Assembly (NCBI RefSeq): GCF_002896555.1 | Contig: NZ_MNLH01000002.1 | Location: forward strand, 186,001-250,000 | Length of the DNA: 64,000 nt | Direction of reading: 5' to 3' | Source of the DNA: Gardnerella coleohominis | Lineage (GTDB): Bacteria; Actinomycetota; Actinomycetes; Actinomycetales; Bifidobacteriaceae | Part shown: piece after piece, positions 1 to 10,206 of the stretch | Position numbering within the stretch: the first letter of the stretch is position 1 | How the letters are laid out: the number at the start of each line of letters is the position of its first letter | Program-made: the position numbers and the translations under genes | Notes under the pieces: generated by a model | The model's input: the letters and a program-made list of their open reading frames with translations, nothing else | Database searches by the model: none | What the model was told of the DNA's origin: nothing

Positions 1-1308
1 GAAGCAGGCGGTCCTGATCCTGAAGTTGAAGACGAAGTGATGTTGAAGCGTCACCGTGTGTCAAGAATTTTCTGGAATCATCATTTCTTTGATTATCCTA
101 TCTCTCTTTCGGCGTCAACATTGCGTTCTATGGGATTCGTGTTAACGATGAAAGTTGGCTTTAGCTATTTATGGTCTATGATTCATAAATTGCCTGAAAC
201 GAATCTTGAAAACTTCTATATCAATCGTTTTGGTAGGAAGCTTTATTCGATGTTCTTTGAAGGCTATACGGAAAAATTATGGGGTAGGCATCCTAGCAAG
301 ATTTCCGCAGATTGGGGTGCTCAGCGCGTTAAAGGTTTGAGCATTGTGGAAGTTTTAAAGAATGCTTTTTCAAAGTTAATGCCTAAGAAAAAGGGAAAAA
401 AGAAGGAAGTAGAAACCTCGTTAATTGAGGAATTCTGGTATCCAAAGCTTGGACCTGGTCAATTGTGGGAAACTGTTGAGCGTCGTTGCCGTGAGAATGG
501 TGTTACTGTTCGCACGAATGCTAAGGTTGTTGGAATCTCTCAAAAAGACGGCCATATTTCTAGCGTTACAGTTGAAAATTCTAATGGCGAGCGCTCTGAT
601 ATTTACGCAGATCAGTTTATTTCTTCTATGCCAATCAAAGATTTGGTTGCAGCTTTGGAAGCTGGGGATAAGTCTAAGAATCAGGTTCCTGCAGAAATGC
701 AAAAAGTTGCAGCAGGTTTGCCTTATCGCGATTTTGTGACTGTTGGATTGCTTGTAAAGCGTATGCGTTTGCGTAATACTACTTCTATCCCAACTCTTGG
801 CAACCCGCCTATTGTCCCAGATTGCTGGATTTACGTGCAAGATCCTGGATACAAAGTTGGTCGTTTGCAGATTTTCAACAACTGGAGTCCTTATCTCGTA
901 AAAGACGTGGATAATACTGTTTGGATTGGCCTCGAGTATTTCTGCGATGAGGGCGATGATTTCTGGAATATGAGCGAAGATGAGGCTCGTAAGTCTGCTA
1001 TCGATGAGCTTACTCGAATGCAGGTTATTAACGGTGAGGAAGATGTGTTAGATTCACATCGCGAGCGCGTGCCTAAGGCTTATCCTGCTTATTTTGATAC
1101 TTATGCTCAAATGCCAGAGTTAATTGAATATTTGGATAGCTTTGGTAATTTGTATTGCGTTGGTCGTAATGGTCAGCATAGATACAATAATCAGGATCAT
1201 TCTATGGCTACTGCTATTGAAGCTGTTGATAATATTCGTTCTGGTCGTGAGTCTAAAGAGAACGTGTGGTCTGTTAATACTGAGAAATCGTATCATGAGA
1301 AAAAGTAA
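1..1308 (+). CDS. FAD-dependent oxidoreductase, UDP-galactopyranose mutase / protoporphyrinogen-oxidase-like (5' end outside window)
   Basis: The reading frame is open from base 1, so the N-terminal part, including the expected Rossmann GxGxxG, lies outside the window. About 435 codons are present. The C-terminal motif GRNGQHRYNNQDHS matches the FAD-contacting end of flavin amine-oxidase-like enzymes and UDP-galactopyranose-mutase relatives. The segment FFEGYTEKLWGRHPSKIS is also typical of that fold. Such proteins often sit in cell-surface glycan loci, but no glycan gene is visible in this window, so the substrate is unassigned. A hairpin terminator follows 37 bp after the stop. Family-level identification is fairly sure; the reaction is not. 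Confidence 0.8.
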   Translation, partial: EAGGPDPEVEDEVMLKRHRVSRIFWNHHFFDYPISLSASTLRSMGFVLTMKVGFSYLWSMIHKLPETNLENFYINRFGRKLYSMFFEGYTEKLWGRHPSKISADWGAQRVKGLSIVEVLKNAFSKLMPKKKGKKKEVETSLIEEFWYPKLGPGQLWETVERRCRENGVTVRTNAKVVGISQKDGHISSVTVENSNGERSDIYADQFISSMPIKDLVAALEAGDKSKNQVPAEMQKVAAGLPYRDFVTVGLLVKRMRLRNTTSIPTLGNPPIVPDCWIYVQDPGYKVGRLQIFNNWSPYLVKDVDNTVWIGLEYFCDEGDDFWNMSEDEARKSAIDELTRMQVINGEEDVLDSHRERVPKAYPAYFDTYAQMPELIEYLDSFGNLYCVGRNGQHRYNNQDHSMATAIEAVDNIRSGRESKENVWSVNTEKSYHEKK

Positions 1309-1703
1309 TATCTAAATATTGCTAATCTAATGCCGATTTAATGTTAAGTGGCGGAAATGCGAGTTATTCGATTTCTGCCACTTTTATTTTTATATATGTT
1401 TTATATGTTTTATATTTTTATATATTCCTATATATTTCTACATTTATTAGAAAGTGTTTTATAAAAAGTTTTAATAAAATCTCAAATTGCTTACTTTAAA
1501 TTTTTCATATTTAGTACATAAAATACTGCATTTATCGGCAATATACGGCGTTTTGTGCCGTCTGTATACTGTAGTAATCTTTTATTTGTTCATGCATTGT
1601 ATGAATGATATGTATTGTGCATGAAATTCATGACGGAATTTTCCGTAATCTTCCAGAAAAAGCTCACCGGAGTCTACCCGTGGAGTCGAGGAAAGGCATA
1701 ATT
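1309..1703. other. Intergenic region: terminator and rho leader
   Basis: This AT-rich gap of 395 bp holds the terminator of the upstream gene (1346-1390) and a long low-complexity TATA/ATTT tract (about 1385-1510). Two short hairpins lie just before rho: arms 1589-1596/1618-1625 (TTCATGCA/TGCATGAA) and 1633-1638/1641-1646 (ACGGAA/TTCCGT). A TATACT hexamer at 1565-1570 is a possible -10 box, but I see no clear -35. I find no convincing small gene; the frame upstream of the rho start is treated as leader. Confidence 0.6.
1346..1390 (+). terminator. Hairpin terminator after the oxidoreductase gene
   Basis: The arms AAGTGGCGGAAAT (1346-1358) and ATTTCTGCCACTT (1371-1383) pair over 13 bp with one G:U, and a T-rich tail follows. 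This is a classical intrinsic-terminator layout. Confidence 0.8.
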
Positions 1704-3728
1704 GTGGCAACAAGCCAAAATCTTGAAGATATGAAGCTATCCGAGCTGAAAGATCTTGCGAAGCAGATGGGGCTGCGTGGTACTTCTACTATGCGTAAGT
1801 CAGATTTAGTTTCTACGCTGACTGCAGCGCGCAATGGGGGAGAAGCGCCAGCAGGTGTTACCGTTTATGTTCCTGCAAGTCCTATTCGTTCATCGCAGTA
1901 TTATGATAGCGATTTTGATAACGATAGTTATCCAAATGATAACCGCAGTAGCTATGCGGAGTCTGATGATATTCAGAATAATGAAGATCGCGCTGGTAAT
2001 GATGATGATGCAAGCGTGAATCAATCTGATAATAATAATCGTGAAAATAATCGTATGCTAGAAGATTTAGATATACCTGAGGGTTCTCATTTACGAGATC
2101 GCGGTATGAAAATGCGTCGTCGCCGAGAGTTTGGTAGAGAAATGATTCGTGAAGATGAGAATGAAGACGAGCGCGAAGAATTTAACGATAATGAGCAGTC
2201 TTCCTCCTCTAATTCTTCGTCTGTTTCTTCGCCTGATTTGGATCAGATTCTAGCAACTTTGCCTAATGAAATTGAGGAAGTTCAGTCTGATCGTCGCGGT
2301 GAGTCTAATCGTGAGGGTGATTCTCGTCGTCAAAGGATTTCTCAACGTGATGCAAATCGTGACAGCGGTTCTCGCTCAGATCGTTTCCAGCGTCGCGCTC
2401 GCGGTCGTGTTCGTGATTTTGATGAATCTCAAACAAGCCGTGAGGATCATCCTGAACATTTGGATCGCTCTGACGATTCTCGCGATCGTGACCGTGAGCT
2501 TAGTGAGATACGAGAAGGGCATGATCAATCCGATCGCCAACGTGCACGCGAAGAGGTTAAGGAAGAGCTTGTACCGGTTGCGGGAATTGTAGACGTTATG
2601 GATTCTTACGCTTTTGTGAGAACTTCCGGATACTTACCTGGCCCTAACGACGTTTATGTTTCTATGAGCCAGATTAAGAAGTATGGTTTGCGTAAAGGTG
2701 ATGCTGTTCAAGGCTCTATTCGCGCTCCTCGCGAGGGAGATCGTCGTAATCAGCGTCAGAAGTTTGTTCCTTTGCAAGCAATCGATACGATTAATGGTCT
2801 TAGCGTGGAAGAGGCTCAGTCACGTCCACAATTTGCTAAGCTGACGCCTTTGTATCCTCAGGAGCGTTTGAAGCAGGAAACTACTCCAAATCGTATTCTT
2901 GGAAGAATCATTGATTTAGTTGCTCCTATTGGTAAAGGTCAGCGTGGTTTGATTGTTTCACCTCCAAAGGCTGGTAAGACAATCACCTTGCAGAATATCG
3001 CCAATGCTATTTCTGCTAATAATCCTGAAGTTCACTTAATGGTTGTTCTTGTGGATGAACGTCCGGAAGAAGTGACTGATATGGAACGCACAGTTCAAGG
3101 TGAAGTTATTTCTTCTACTTTTGACCGTCCTGCAACAGATCACACTACTGTAGCTGAATTGGCAATTGAAAGGGCTAAGCGCTTGGTTGAGCTTGGTCAG
3201 GATGTTGTTGTTTTGCTTGATTCTATGACGCGTTTGGCGCGTGCATATAACATTGCGGCTCCAACTTCTGGTCGTATTCTTTCCGGTGGCGTTGATGCTC
3301 AGGCGCTTTATCCTCCTAAGAAGTTCTTCGGTGCAGCTCGAAATATTGAAAATGGCGGTTCTTTGACTATTATTTCTTCCGCATTGGTTGAAACTGGTTC
3401 AAAGATGGATGAAGTGATATTTGAGGAATTCAAGGGCACTGGCAATATGGAGCTTCGTTTGAGCCGCGATTTGGCAGATAAGCGTTTGTTCCCAGCTGTG
3501 GATATTAATTCTTCTGGTACTCGTCGTGAAGAGTTGATTACTCCTGCTCAAGAATTGCCAATTATTTACCGCTTGCGTCGCTTGTTTGGTGGTCTTGAAC
3601 CTGAGCAGGCTTACCAAACTTTGGTGCCTCGTTTGAAGAAGACTGCATCTAATCGCGATTTTTTGGCTGCTATTGTACAGCAAGCGAATAATTCTACGAA
3701 TGGTGGCAATGCTCCAAGTGTTGCTTAA
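1704..3728 (+). CDS. rho: Transcription termination factor Rho
   Basis: Hexameric RNA-dependent ATPase/helicase that terminates transcription. I chose GTG at 1704 because GAGGAAAGG lies about 10 bp upstream and the Rho_N SAP-like helices ([14 protein letters not shown]) begin right after it; this gives 674 aa. Order: Rho_N about residues 8-45; a long Asp/Asn/Ser- then Arg-rich low-complexity insert to about 290; the cold-shock-type RNA-binding domain about 292-365; and the ATPase core with Walker A SPPKAGKT near 420 and Walker B region [10 protein letters not shown] near 500. Basic inserts of this type are common in actinobacterial Rho. The gene appears monocistronic, with its own leader and a hairpin downstream. 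Confidence 0.97.
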   Translation: MATSQNLEDMKLSELKDLAKQMGLRGTSTMRKSDLVSTLTAARNGGEAPAGVTVYVPASPIRSSQYYDSDFDNDSYPNDNRSSYAESDDIQNNEDRAGNDDDASVNQSDNNNRENNRMLEDLDIPEGSHLRDRGMKMRRRREFGREMIREDENEDEREEFNDNEQSSSSNSSSVSSPDLDQILATLPNEIEEVQSDRRGESNREGDSRRQRISQRDANRDSGSRSDRFQRRARGRVRDFDESQTSREDHPEHLDRSDDSRDRDRELSEIREGHDQSDRQRAREEVKEELVPVAGIVDVMDSYAFVRTSGYLPGPNDVYVSMSQIKKYGLRKGDAVQGSIRAPREGDRRNQRQKFVPLQAIDTINGLSVEEAQSRPQFAKLTPLYPQERLKQETTPNRILGRIIDLVAPIGKGQRGLIVSPPKAGKTITLQNIANAISANNPEVHLMVVLVDERPEEVTDMERTVQGEVISSTFDRPATDHTTVAELAIERAKRLVELGQDVVVLLDSMTRLARAYNIAAPTSGRILSGGVDAQALYPPKKFFGAARNIENGGSLTIISSALVETGSKMDEVIFEEFKGTGNMELRLSRDLADKRLFPAVDINSSGTRREELITPAQELPIIYRLRRLFGGLEPEQAYQTLVPRLKKTASNRDFLAAIVQQANNSTNGGNAPSVA

Positions 3729-3748
3729 AATTTAATTGATTTATTCAT

Positions 3749-3800
3749 AAAATTACCCTCTGATTTAATACAATTGTTAATAAATTCAGGGGGTAATTTT
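3749..3800 (+). terminator. Hairpin downstream of rho
   Basis: The 15-bp arms at 3749-3763 (AAAATTACCCTCTGA) and 3786-3800 (TCAGGGGGTAATTTT) pair with one mismatch. The right arm ends in four T. It lies 20 bp after the rho stop and probably ends the rho transcript. Confidence 0.7.
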
Positions 3801-3930
3801 GTATTGTTTGAGAAGAGATTCCAAAAACTTTTGTGTACTTAGATACTTTGTGTGTAGATACTTTTTCTGTACTTAGATGCTCAATATTTATAAAGCTATA
3901 TTTTATATGGAATTATCGTGAATTAATGCT

Positions 3931-3975
3931 AAGTGGCGCTAATTATCGCTAATTAACGCCACTTTGTTTACTTTT
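3931..3975. terminator. Hairpin between rho and the aminotransferase gene
   Basis: The arms 3931-3945 and 3950-3964 begin AAGTGGCG and end CGCCACTT, pairing over 15 bp with one G:U. On the plus strand they are followed by T-rich sequence. The outer arm resembles the terminator at 1346, so hairpins of one type flank rho. It may serve the convergent minus-strand aminotransferase gene, which ends at 3982. Confidence 0.6.
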
Positions 3976-3981
3976 TAATAG

Positions 3982-5184
3982 TTATTTATTTTCGGCACAA
4001 GCAGTCATTGCGAATTTGCGTAATCTTGATACGCCTTCTTTGATATCTTCAGGTTTTCCTGCATATGATACTCGTACGAATCCGCTGCCTTCTTTACCGA
4101 ATGCTTCTCCAGGAACTACAGCCACTTTTTCTTCTGTCAACAATCTATCACTAAATTCTTTAGAGCTTAGTCCTGTTGGTCGAACGTCAACGAAAGCATA
4201 GAAAGCACCTTGAGGTTCAATCAACTTTACTGCAGTGCAATCCGCCAATTCTTCCATAACGATATTGCGTTTGAATCGGTATTCTTCTCGCATTTCTTTT
4301 ACATGATCCAAAGATCCTGTTAATGCCGCAACACCGCCGTATTGAGCTGTTGAATTTATAGAAGAATGTATCATTTCTGCGATTTTACTTGTTTGTTCAA
4401 TCACATCTTCAGTTGAAAGAATGTATCCGATTCTCCATCCTGTCATTGCAAAAGTTTTAGACAAGCTTTCAACAACTATTGTTCTTTCTTTCATTCCCTC
4501 AATTGATGCTATGGAAGGCGCTACCGTTTCAATAGAAACGTCACTTTCTGGATCATTTGAGAACACAAATGGGTGGTAGACTTCGTCGGAAATAGCCCAT
4601 AAGTCGTTGTCAATGCAAACTTTAGCTATTTCCTTGAGTTCTTCCATTGTTGTTACTGCGCCAGTTGGATTTCCTGGTGAATTTAAGATTACAGCTTTTG
4701 TTTTTGGAGTTACAGCTTTAAGTATGTCTTCCGCGTTGATTCGCATTCCGTGTTCTGGTTTTACTGCGACGGTTACTGGTGTTGCGTCGCACATAAGCAC
4801 TCCAGCTTCGTATGATGTGAAGAATGGAGATGGGATAATTACTTCGTCGCCTGGGTCTATAAGTGCTTTTGTGGCCAAATATAAGCCTACTGTAGCTCCG
4901 TCTACTGCTTGAATTTCTGTATCAGGATTGTAAGTTAGTCCTTTAATTCGTTTTGTGTATTCTGCTGCAGCTTTTCTAAATTCTGGTATGCCAAGTACGT
5001 CTGTATATTTTGTTTTTCCGGCTTTTAGTGATGAACATGCGGCTTCAACAATATGTGGCGAAGCGGTTTCGCCAGGTTCTCCAAGGCATAAGGATATTGC
5101 TTCAGGCATTTGTTCAACTCGATCGAATACGTCGCGTATGCCTGATCGTGGTATAGATATCGCGTGTTGTGCCAAAGTCGACAT
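3982..5184 (-). CDS. PLP-dependent aminotransferase (fold type I)
   Basis: The ATG at 5184 is preceded by AAGGAGC at a proper distance; an in-frame extension to 5229 lacks this. The product is 400 aa, the usual length of class I/II aminotransferases. Visible signatures are the substrate-arm region SLCLGEPGE, NSPGNPTGA (Asn/Pro cofactor contacts), ISDEVYHPF (Asp-Tyr pair) and SLSKTFAMTGWRIGY with the Schiff-base lysine near residue 241. It fits the aspartate/aromatic aminotransferase superfamily; the exact amino acid cannot be read from sequence. It is divergent from an Lrp/AsnC regulator, which suggests amino-acid-responsive control of this gene. Confidence 0.9.
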   Translation of the reverse strand: MSTLAQHAISIPRSGIRDVFDRVEQMPEAISLCLGEPGETASPHIVEAACSSLKAGKTKYTDVLGIPEFRKAAAEYTKRIKGLTYNPDTEIQAVDGATVGLYLATKALIDPGDEVIIPSPFFTSYEAGVLMCDATPVTVAVKPEHGMRINAEDILKAVTPKTKAVILNSPGNPTGAVTTMEELKEIAKVCIDNDLWAISDEVYHPFVFSNDPESDVSIETVAPSIASIEGMKERTIVVESLSKTFAMTGWRIGYILSTEDVIEQTSKIAEMIHSSINSTAQYGGVAALTGSLDHVKEMREEYRFKRNIVMEELADCTAVKLIEPQGAFYAFVDVRPTGLSSKEFSDRLLTEEKVAVVPGEAFGKEGSGFVRVSYAGKPEDIKEGVSRLRKFAMTACAENK

Positions 5185-5673
5185 ATAAGCTCCTTTTGCC
5201 TCTAGTGTGTGTATTTTGTGAATTAACACATATTTTGTGATAAATTTTCGTTTATTTTATATGTTTTCTAATAATACTGTTTAGATTTAAGTGTTTATCT
5301 TTATTTGTTTATTTTTATGTGTTTAGTTATTTTTTAGTATATATCTTTTATATGTTACGAATTATTTCCCAATGTTAAATGTTGTTAAATGTTGTTAAAT
5401 ATAGTAGCACTGCTTGATGGTGTGAATTTTACGAAATTGTTAAATATTATCAGTAATCTTTTCTATTAGACCTATAATAATTCTTAAATAACTTCCGAAA
5501 TAAAATAATCTAAGCAAAAGTTTAGGCGCATAAACTTTTGGCAATTTTTTGTTAAAAATAATATTTTTCTTAAATTTTTATTCTTTTTAGCTAAAAAATA
5601 CTGTAAGCTGAAGTGACTGCAGGTGGCGTAGCGTCGATTTCGGCCAACGCTGAATGAGTATGGAGGAGGCCGT
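5185..5673. other. Divergent intergenic region between aminotransferase and lrp-like genes
   Basis: A very AT-rich gap of 489 bp. It contains three 10-bp tandem units of GTTGTTAAAT type (5371-5400) with another GTTAAATA nearby (about 5438), and a 10-bp perfect hairpin followed by T6 (5515-5548, listed separately). No open frame here looks coding. AT-rich phased repeats next to an Lrp-type gene are plausible Lrp binding sites, but this is inference. Confidence 0.5.
5513..5550 (+). terminator. Terminator-like hairpin in the lrp-like gene leader
   Basis: CAAAAGTTTA (5515-5524) and TAAACTTTTG (5531-5540) form a perfect 10-bp stem with a GGCGCA loop, then GCAATTTTTTG. It looks like an intrinsic terminator on the plus strand, although no plus-strand gene lies upstream. 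It could be an attenuator of the lrp-like gene or the end of a small RNA. Confidence 0.45.
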
Positions 5674-6135
5674 ATGACTAGTAATACTAGCAGGATTGAG
5701 AATGGTGCAAGTATGGATTCTACAGATGCAATAATTGTGGATATTCTTGAGCATGATGGACGTGCTACTCTTACACGTCTTGCTAAAGCTTCAGGATTGT
5801 CGGTTTCTGCTGTCCAATCTAGAGTTCAGAAACTTGAACGTAGGGGCATTATTACAGGATATCGTGCGTTAATTGATTATGAACGTCGAGGTTTGCCTAT
5901 TAGCGCGTTTGTTACTGTTACTCCGTTAGATTTTGAACAGGAAGCTACTGTTCCGGCAAAGTTGCAAGATATTCCTGGAATTGAAGCATGCTATTCCATT
6001 ACTGGAAGCCCAAGCTTTATGCTTGTTGTGCGCGTAGCAACCCCAGGTAAGTTGGAAGAATTGATTAATACTATCCACCGTACTGTTCCAGTAAGCACTG
6101 AGACAACGATGGTTTTGCAAACATACTTCGACTAA
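5674..6135 (+). CDS. Lrp/AsnC family transcriptional regulator
   Basis: 153 aa with a strong GGAGGAGG site just upstream. An N-terminal winged HTH (about residues 17-65: TDAIIVDILEHDGRATLTRL, then SVSAVQSRVQKLERRGII) is followed by a RAM/ligand-binding domain (about 75-150, ending in TTMVLQTYFD). It is a DNA-binding feast/famine-type regulator that probably senses an amino acid. It lies divergent from the aminotransferase gene and 3 bp upstream of chorismate mutase, so a link to aromatic amino-acid metabolism is a reasonable inference. Confidence 0.93.
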   Translation: MTSNTSRIENGASMDSTDAIIVDILEHDGRATLTRLAKASGLSVSAVQSRVQKLERRGIITGYRALIDYERRGLPISAFVTVTPLDFEQEATVPAKLQDIPGIEACYSITGSPSFMLVVRVATPGKLEELINTIHRTVPVSTETTMVLQTYFD

Positions 6136-6138
6136 AGT

Positions 6139-6528
6139 ATGAGTGATTTTTCTAATTTTGAGACTTTAGAGTCAGATTCTAATGAGTCGACGATTGACGC
6201 TCTCGAAGTTTTAAGGCATCCTGATTCGGCTGATGCCGTGGAGAAGATTTTCGAGTTGCGTCAATCGATTGACAGCGTTGACGAAGATGTTATTCGCTTG
6301 CTCGCTAAAAGATTTGAATTCACAAAACGCGTAGGAGAAATTAAGGCGCAATATGGTTTTGCTCCTTACGATTCAAAGCGTGAAAAAGAGCAAATTGAGC
6401 GTTTAAATAAAATTGCACAAGACGTTGGTTTAGAAACTTCAATTGCGCAAGCTTATCATGAGTTTGTTGTTTCGGAGGCAAAGAAGAGGCACCAGCGTAT
6501 TGCTGATCGCTCTCAATATGCGCACTAA
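6139..6528 (+). CDS. Chorismate mutase (AroQ type II helical)
   Basis: 129 aa; the ATG follows the stop of the lrp-like gene by 3 bp, so translation is probably coupled. The C-terminal 90 residues form the AroQ fold: ELRQSIDSVDEDVIRLLAKR, then VGEIKAQYG and DSKREKEQIERL, with the expected Arg/Lys/Asp pocket residues. It converts chorismate to prephenate for Phe/Tyr synthesis. The first 40 residues are acidic and unconserved. No prephenate dehydratase domain is fused. Confidence 0.9.
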   Translation: MSDFSNFETLESDSNESTIDALEVLRHPDSADAVEKIFELRQSIDSVDEDVIRLLAKRFEFTKRVGEIKAQYGFAPYDSKREKEQIERLNKIAQDVGLETSIAQAYHEFVVSEAKKRHQRIADRSQYAH

Positions 6529-6544
6529 GCGCAATAATAAGAAT

Positions 6545-7600
6545 ATGACTATTGCAACCGTTGAACGCTATAAGCAGATGCTTAATGCAGCCACTCAAGG
6601 TGGATATGCGTATCCTGCTATAAATGTTACGAGCACGCAAACTTTAAATGCTGCTCTTCAGGGTTTTGCTGAAGCGGAATCTGACGGTATTATCCAAGTT
6701 TCTGTAGGCGGATCCGCATATTTTTCGGGTCAGGCCGTTAATAATCGAGTTGTTGGTTCGCTTGCATTCGCAGCGTTTGCCCACGAAGTAGCATCTAAAT
6801 ATCCAAATATTTCTATTGCTCTTCATACTGATCATTGCGCTGAACCGTATTTGAATGATTGGATTCGCCCACTTCTTGAACATGAAACAGAACAAGTTAA
6901 ACAAGGTAAAGAGCCACTTTTCCAATCTCATATGTGGGACGGGTCAACTGTTTCTTTGAATCATAATTTGGATGTTGCAGAAGAATTACTTGATGCTTCT
7001 GTTAAAGCTCATACAGTACTTGAGATTGAGATTGGCGCTGTTGGCGGAGAAGAAGATGGACATCGCGCGGATATAGACGAGCGATTGTATTCCACTCCTG
7101 AAGATGCATTGCGCGTTGTAGAACGATTAGGATTATGTGAGCGTGGTCTTTATATGGCTGCTTTCACTTTTGGTAATGTTCATGGATCCTATAAGCCAGG
7201 AGTAGTGAAATTGCGTCCGCAATTACTTGAAGAAATTCAAGAAGTTGTGTACAAGAAGTATAAAACTGAGTGTGATTCCCGTAGTTTCGGTGCATCGAAT
7301 AAGCCTTTCCTACTTGTGTTCCACGGAGGTTCAGGATCTCGTCCTGAAGAAATAGCGCAAGCTGTTCGTTATGGCGTAGTCAAAATGAATATTGATACGG
7401 ATACACAATATGCTTTTACGCGTGCTATAGCAGGTCATATGTTCCAAAATTATGACGCTGTTTTAAAGGTAGATGGTGAAGTAGGTGCTAAAAAGCTTTA
7501 CGATCCTCGTTCGTGGGGTAGAGAGGCTGAAAACGCCATGGCTCAAAGAGTAGTTGAAGCGTGTGTACAACTTGGATCTGCTGGTAAAGCGTTGAAATAG
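6545..7600 (+). CDS. fba: Class II fructose-bisphosphate aldolase
   Basis: 351 aa from ATG 6545. The frame extends upstream over the end of the chorismate mutase gene, but conserved sequence begins at MTIATVERYKQML; no strong ribosome site is seen. Zinc-site motifs are present: ALHTDHCAEPYL (His/Asp), EIEIGAVGGEED, GNVHGSYKPG and VFHGGSGS. It splits fructose-1,6-bisphosphate into DHAP and GAP in the cytoplasm. In organisms using the bifid shunt it would serve gluconeogenesis or scavenging of triose phosphates. Confidence 0.95.
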   Translation: MTIATVERYKQMLNAATQGGYAYPAINVTSTQTLNAALQGFAEAESDGIIQVSVGGSAYFSGQAVNNRVVGSLAFAAFAHEVASKYPNISIALHTDHCAEPYLNDWIRPLLEHETEQVKQGKEPLFQSHMWDGSTVSLNHNLDVAEELLDASVKAHTVLEIEIGAVGGEEDGHRADIDERLYSTPEDALRVVERLGLCERGLYMAAFTFGNVHGSYKPGVVKLRPQLLEEIQEVVYKKYKTECDSRSFGASNKPFLLVFHGGSGSRPEEIAQAVRYGVVKMNIDTDTQYAFTRAIAGHMFQNYDAVLKVDGEVGAKKLYDPRSWGREAENAMAQRVVEACVQLGSAGKALK

Positions 7601-7708
7601 TTGCTTTAGCTGTTAAATTTACATTTCTTATTTCTATATTCGGTATGGGCGTCGCGCTAGTCTTGTCGAGTAGGGTTTGTGCGATTTGAGCTGTTACAAA
7701 GCTCATAA

Positions 7709-9022
<1,314 letters not shown>

Positions 9023-9078
9023 GATATAAATTGCTCGTGATTAACTTCGCGTTATTCGCTTCGTATGATTAATTTATC

Positions 9079-9114
9079 AAAACGGCACTTCTAAAATAGA
9101 GTGTCGTTTTGGTT
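9079..9114 (+). terminator. Terminator after purA
   Basis: AAAACGGCACT (9079-9089) pairs with AGTGTCGTTTT (9100-9110), 11 bp with one G:U, ending in TTTTGG. It separates purA from the crcB pair. Confidence 0.8.
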
Positions 9115-9155
9115 TAGTATGAGGTATTTTGTGTTAATTGATAGAGGAGCAAATA

Positions 9156-9698
9156 GTGAGAGAGAATGATAGTAGTCTTAAGTTAAATAGAAACCGAAAT
9201 AGTTCTACTAATCTAGAGCATACTAAAGTTAATAAACGTTCCCCATACACAAATCGTAAGTTGTATTTATTAGTTTTTCTCGGCGGAATGTGCGGAGCGA
9301 TTGTTCGTAGCGTAATATCTGCTATGAGCATAAATTATTCTCTTATGTCTACTAAACTCACGCTTGGCACTTTCTTGTCCAATATGATTGCATGTTTTAT
9401 TTTTGCGATGGTTAGTTCGTTAGTCGTTGCCGCGTGCTCTTCAAAGCGTAAAACTTTATATAGTTATGCTTTAGGAACTGGTTTTTGTGGCGGATTGTCA
9501 ACTATGTCCACTTTCGCTTTAGAAGGCGCTGTTGCATCAATGGGTACCCAAGGAATATTTTCTATTTTGGGAATGGTTTTTTCGGTAGTGATTGCAATTA
9601 TCTTAACTTTTATCGGGATATGGATTGGAGACAAAATCGCTAGCTGCATTCTTTCAAAGCGAGCGAAAAAGTCACCTGATTTAAGAGTAAGGCGGTGA
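9156..9698 (+). CDS. crcB: Fluoride channel subunit CrcB/Fluc, first copy
   Basis: I chose GTG at 9156 because GAGGAGC lies about 6 bp upstream; this gives 180 aa. A hydrophilic N-terminal tail of about 35 residues, longer than usual, precedes four membrane spans. Fluc signatures are present: GGMCGAIVRS, GTFLSNMIACF and GTGFCGGLSTMSTFALE (the FxxS/T region lining the pore). It exports fluoride passively as a dual-topology dimer. The second crcB follows after 3 bp, so the functional unit is probably a heterodimer. Confidence 0.9.
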   Translation: MRENDSSLKLNRNRNSSTNLEHTKVNKRSPYTNRKLYLLVFLGGMCGAIVRSVISAMSINYSLMSTKLTLGTFLSNMIACFIFAMVSSLVVAACSSKRKTLYSYALGTGFCGGLSTMSTFALEGAVASMGTQGIFSILGMVFSVVIAIILTFIGIWIGDKIASCILSKRAKKSPDLRVRR

Positions 9699-9701
9699 AT
9701 C

Positions 9702-10109
9702 ATGCATTTTCTGAATACTGCTTTTATGTTTATTTTGCCGTGTATTTTCGGCGGATTAGGTGCTGTTTGTAGATGCGCTATGACTAAGGGAATAACTAGA
9801 TCCTATGAGAGTAATATTCCTGTAGCTACATTGTGGATAAATTGCATTGCTTCTTTTGCTCTTGGTGTTGCATCTAATTTATTCTTAGCGCTTCATGCAA
9901 TATTGGGAATGAATTTAGTATTCATAATGGTTGTAGGATTTTTGGGAGGTTACTCGACTTTTTCTACAGCAATTTTTGAAGGAGTATATCTCGTTAAAAA
10001 TAGGCGTTTTAAAGACGGAATATTCTTGATTTTCGCTGAGTTAATTCTGCCATTTTTAGCCGCAACTTTAGGATACGTTGGAACTTCTTTTATTGTTTTC
10101 TTATTTTAA
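9702..10109 (+). CDS. crcB: Fluoride channel subunit CrcB/Fluc, second copy
   Basis: 135 aa, preceded by AAGGCGGTG. Four membrane segments with FGGLGAVCRCAMTKG, ATLWINCIASFALGV and VGFLGGYSTFSTAIFEG. Paired crcB genes encode the two oppositely oriented halves of a heterodimeric fluoride channel. No fluoride riboswitch signature is visible upstream of the pair. Confidence 0.92.
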   Translation: MHFLNTAFMFILPCIFGGLGAVCRCAMTKGITRSYESNIPVATLWINCIASFALGVASNLFLALHAILGMNLVFIMVVGFLGGYSTFSTAIFEGVYLVKNRRFKDGIFLIFAELILPFLAATLGYVGTSFIVFLF

Positions 10110-10206
10110 AGTCTAAATATTTTATATTCTGCTGTAATTTATTATTTGTTGGAATGTTAGAATATTTCATGTTTTGTTTGCTATTTGATTCAAGAATAGG
10201 TTTGCA

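Noticed and set aside
9023-9155. Fluoride riboswitch before crcB
   Set aside because: The conserved GGNGATGG...TTCNCC pattern is absent; the region holds the purA terminator and a plain leader.
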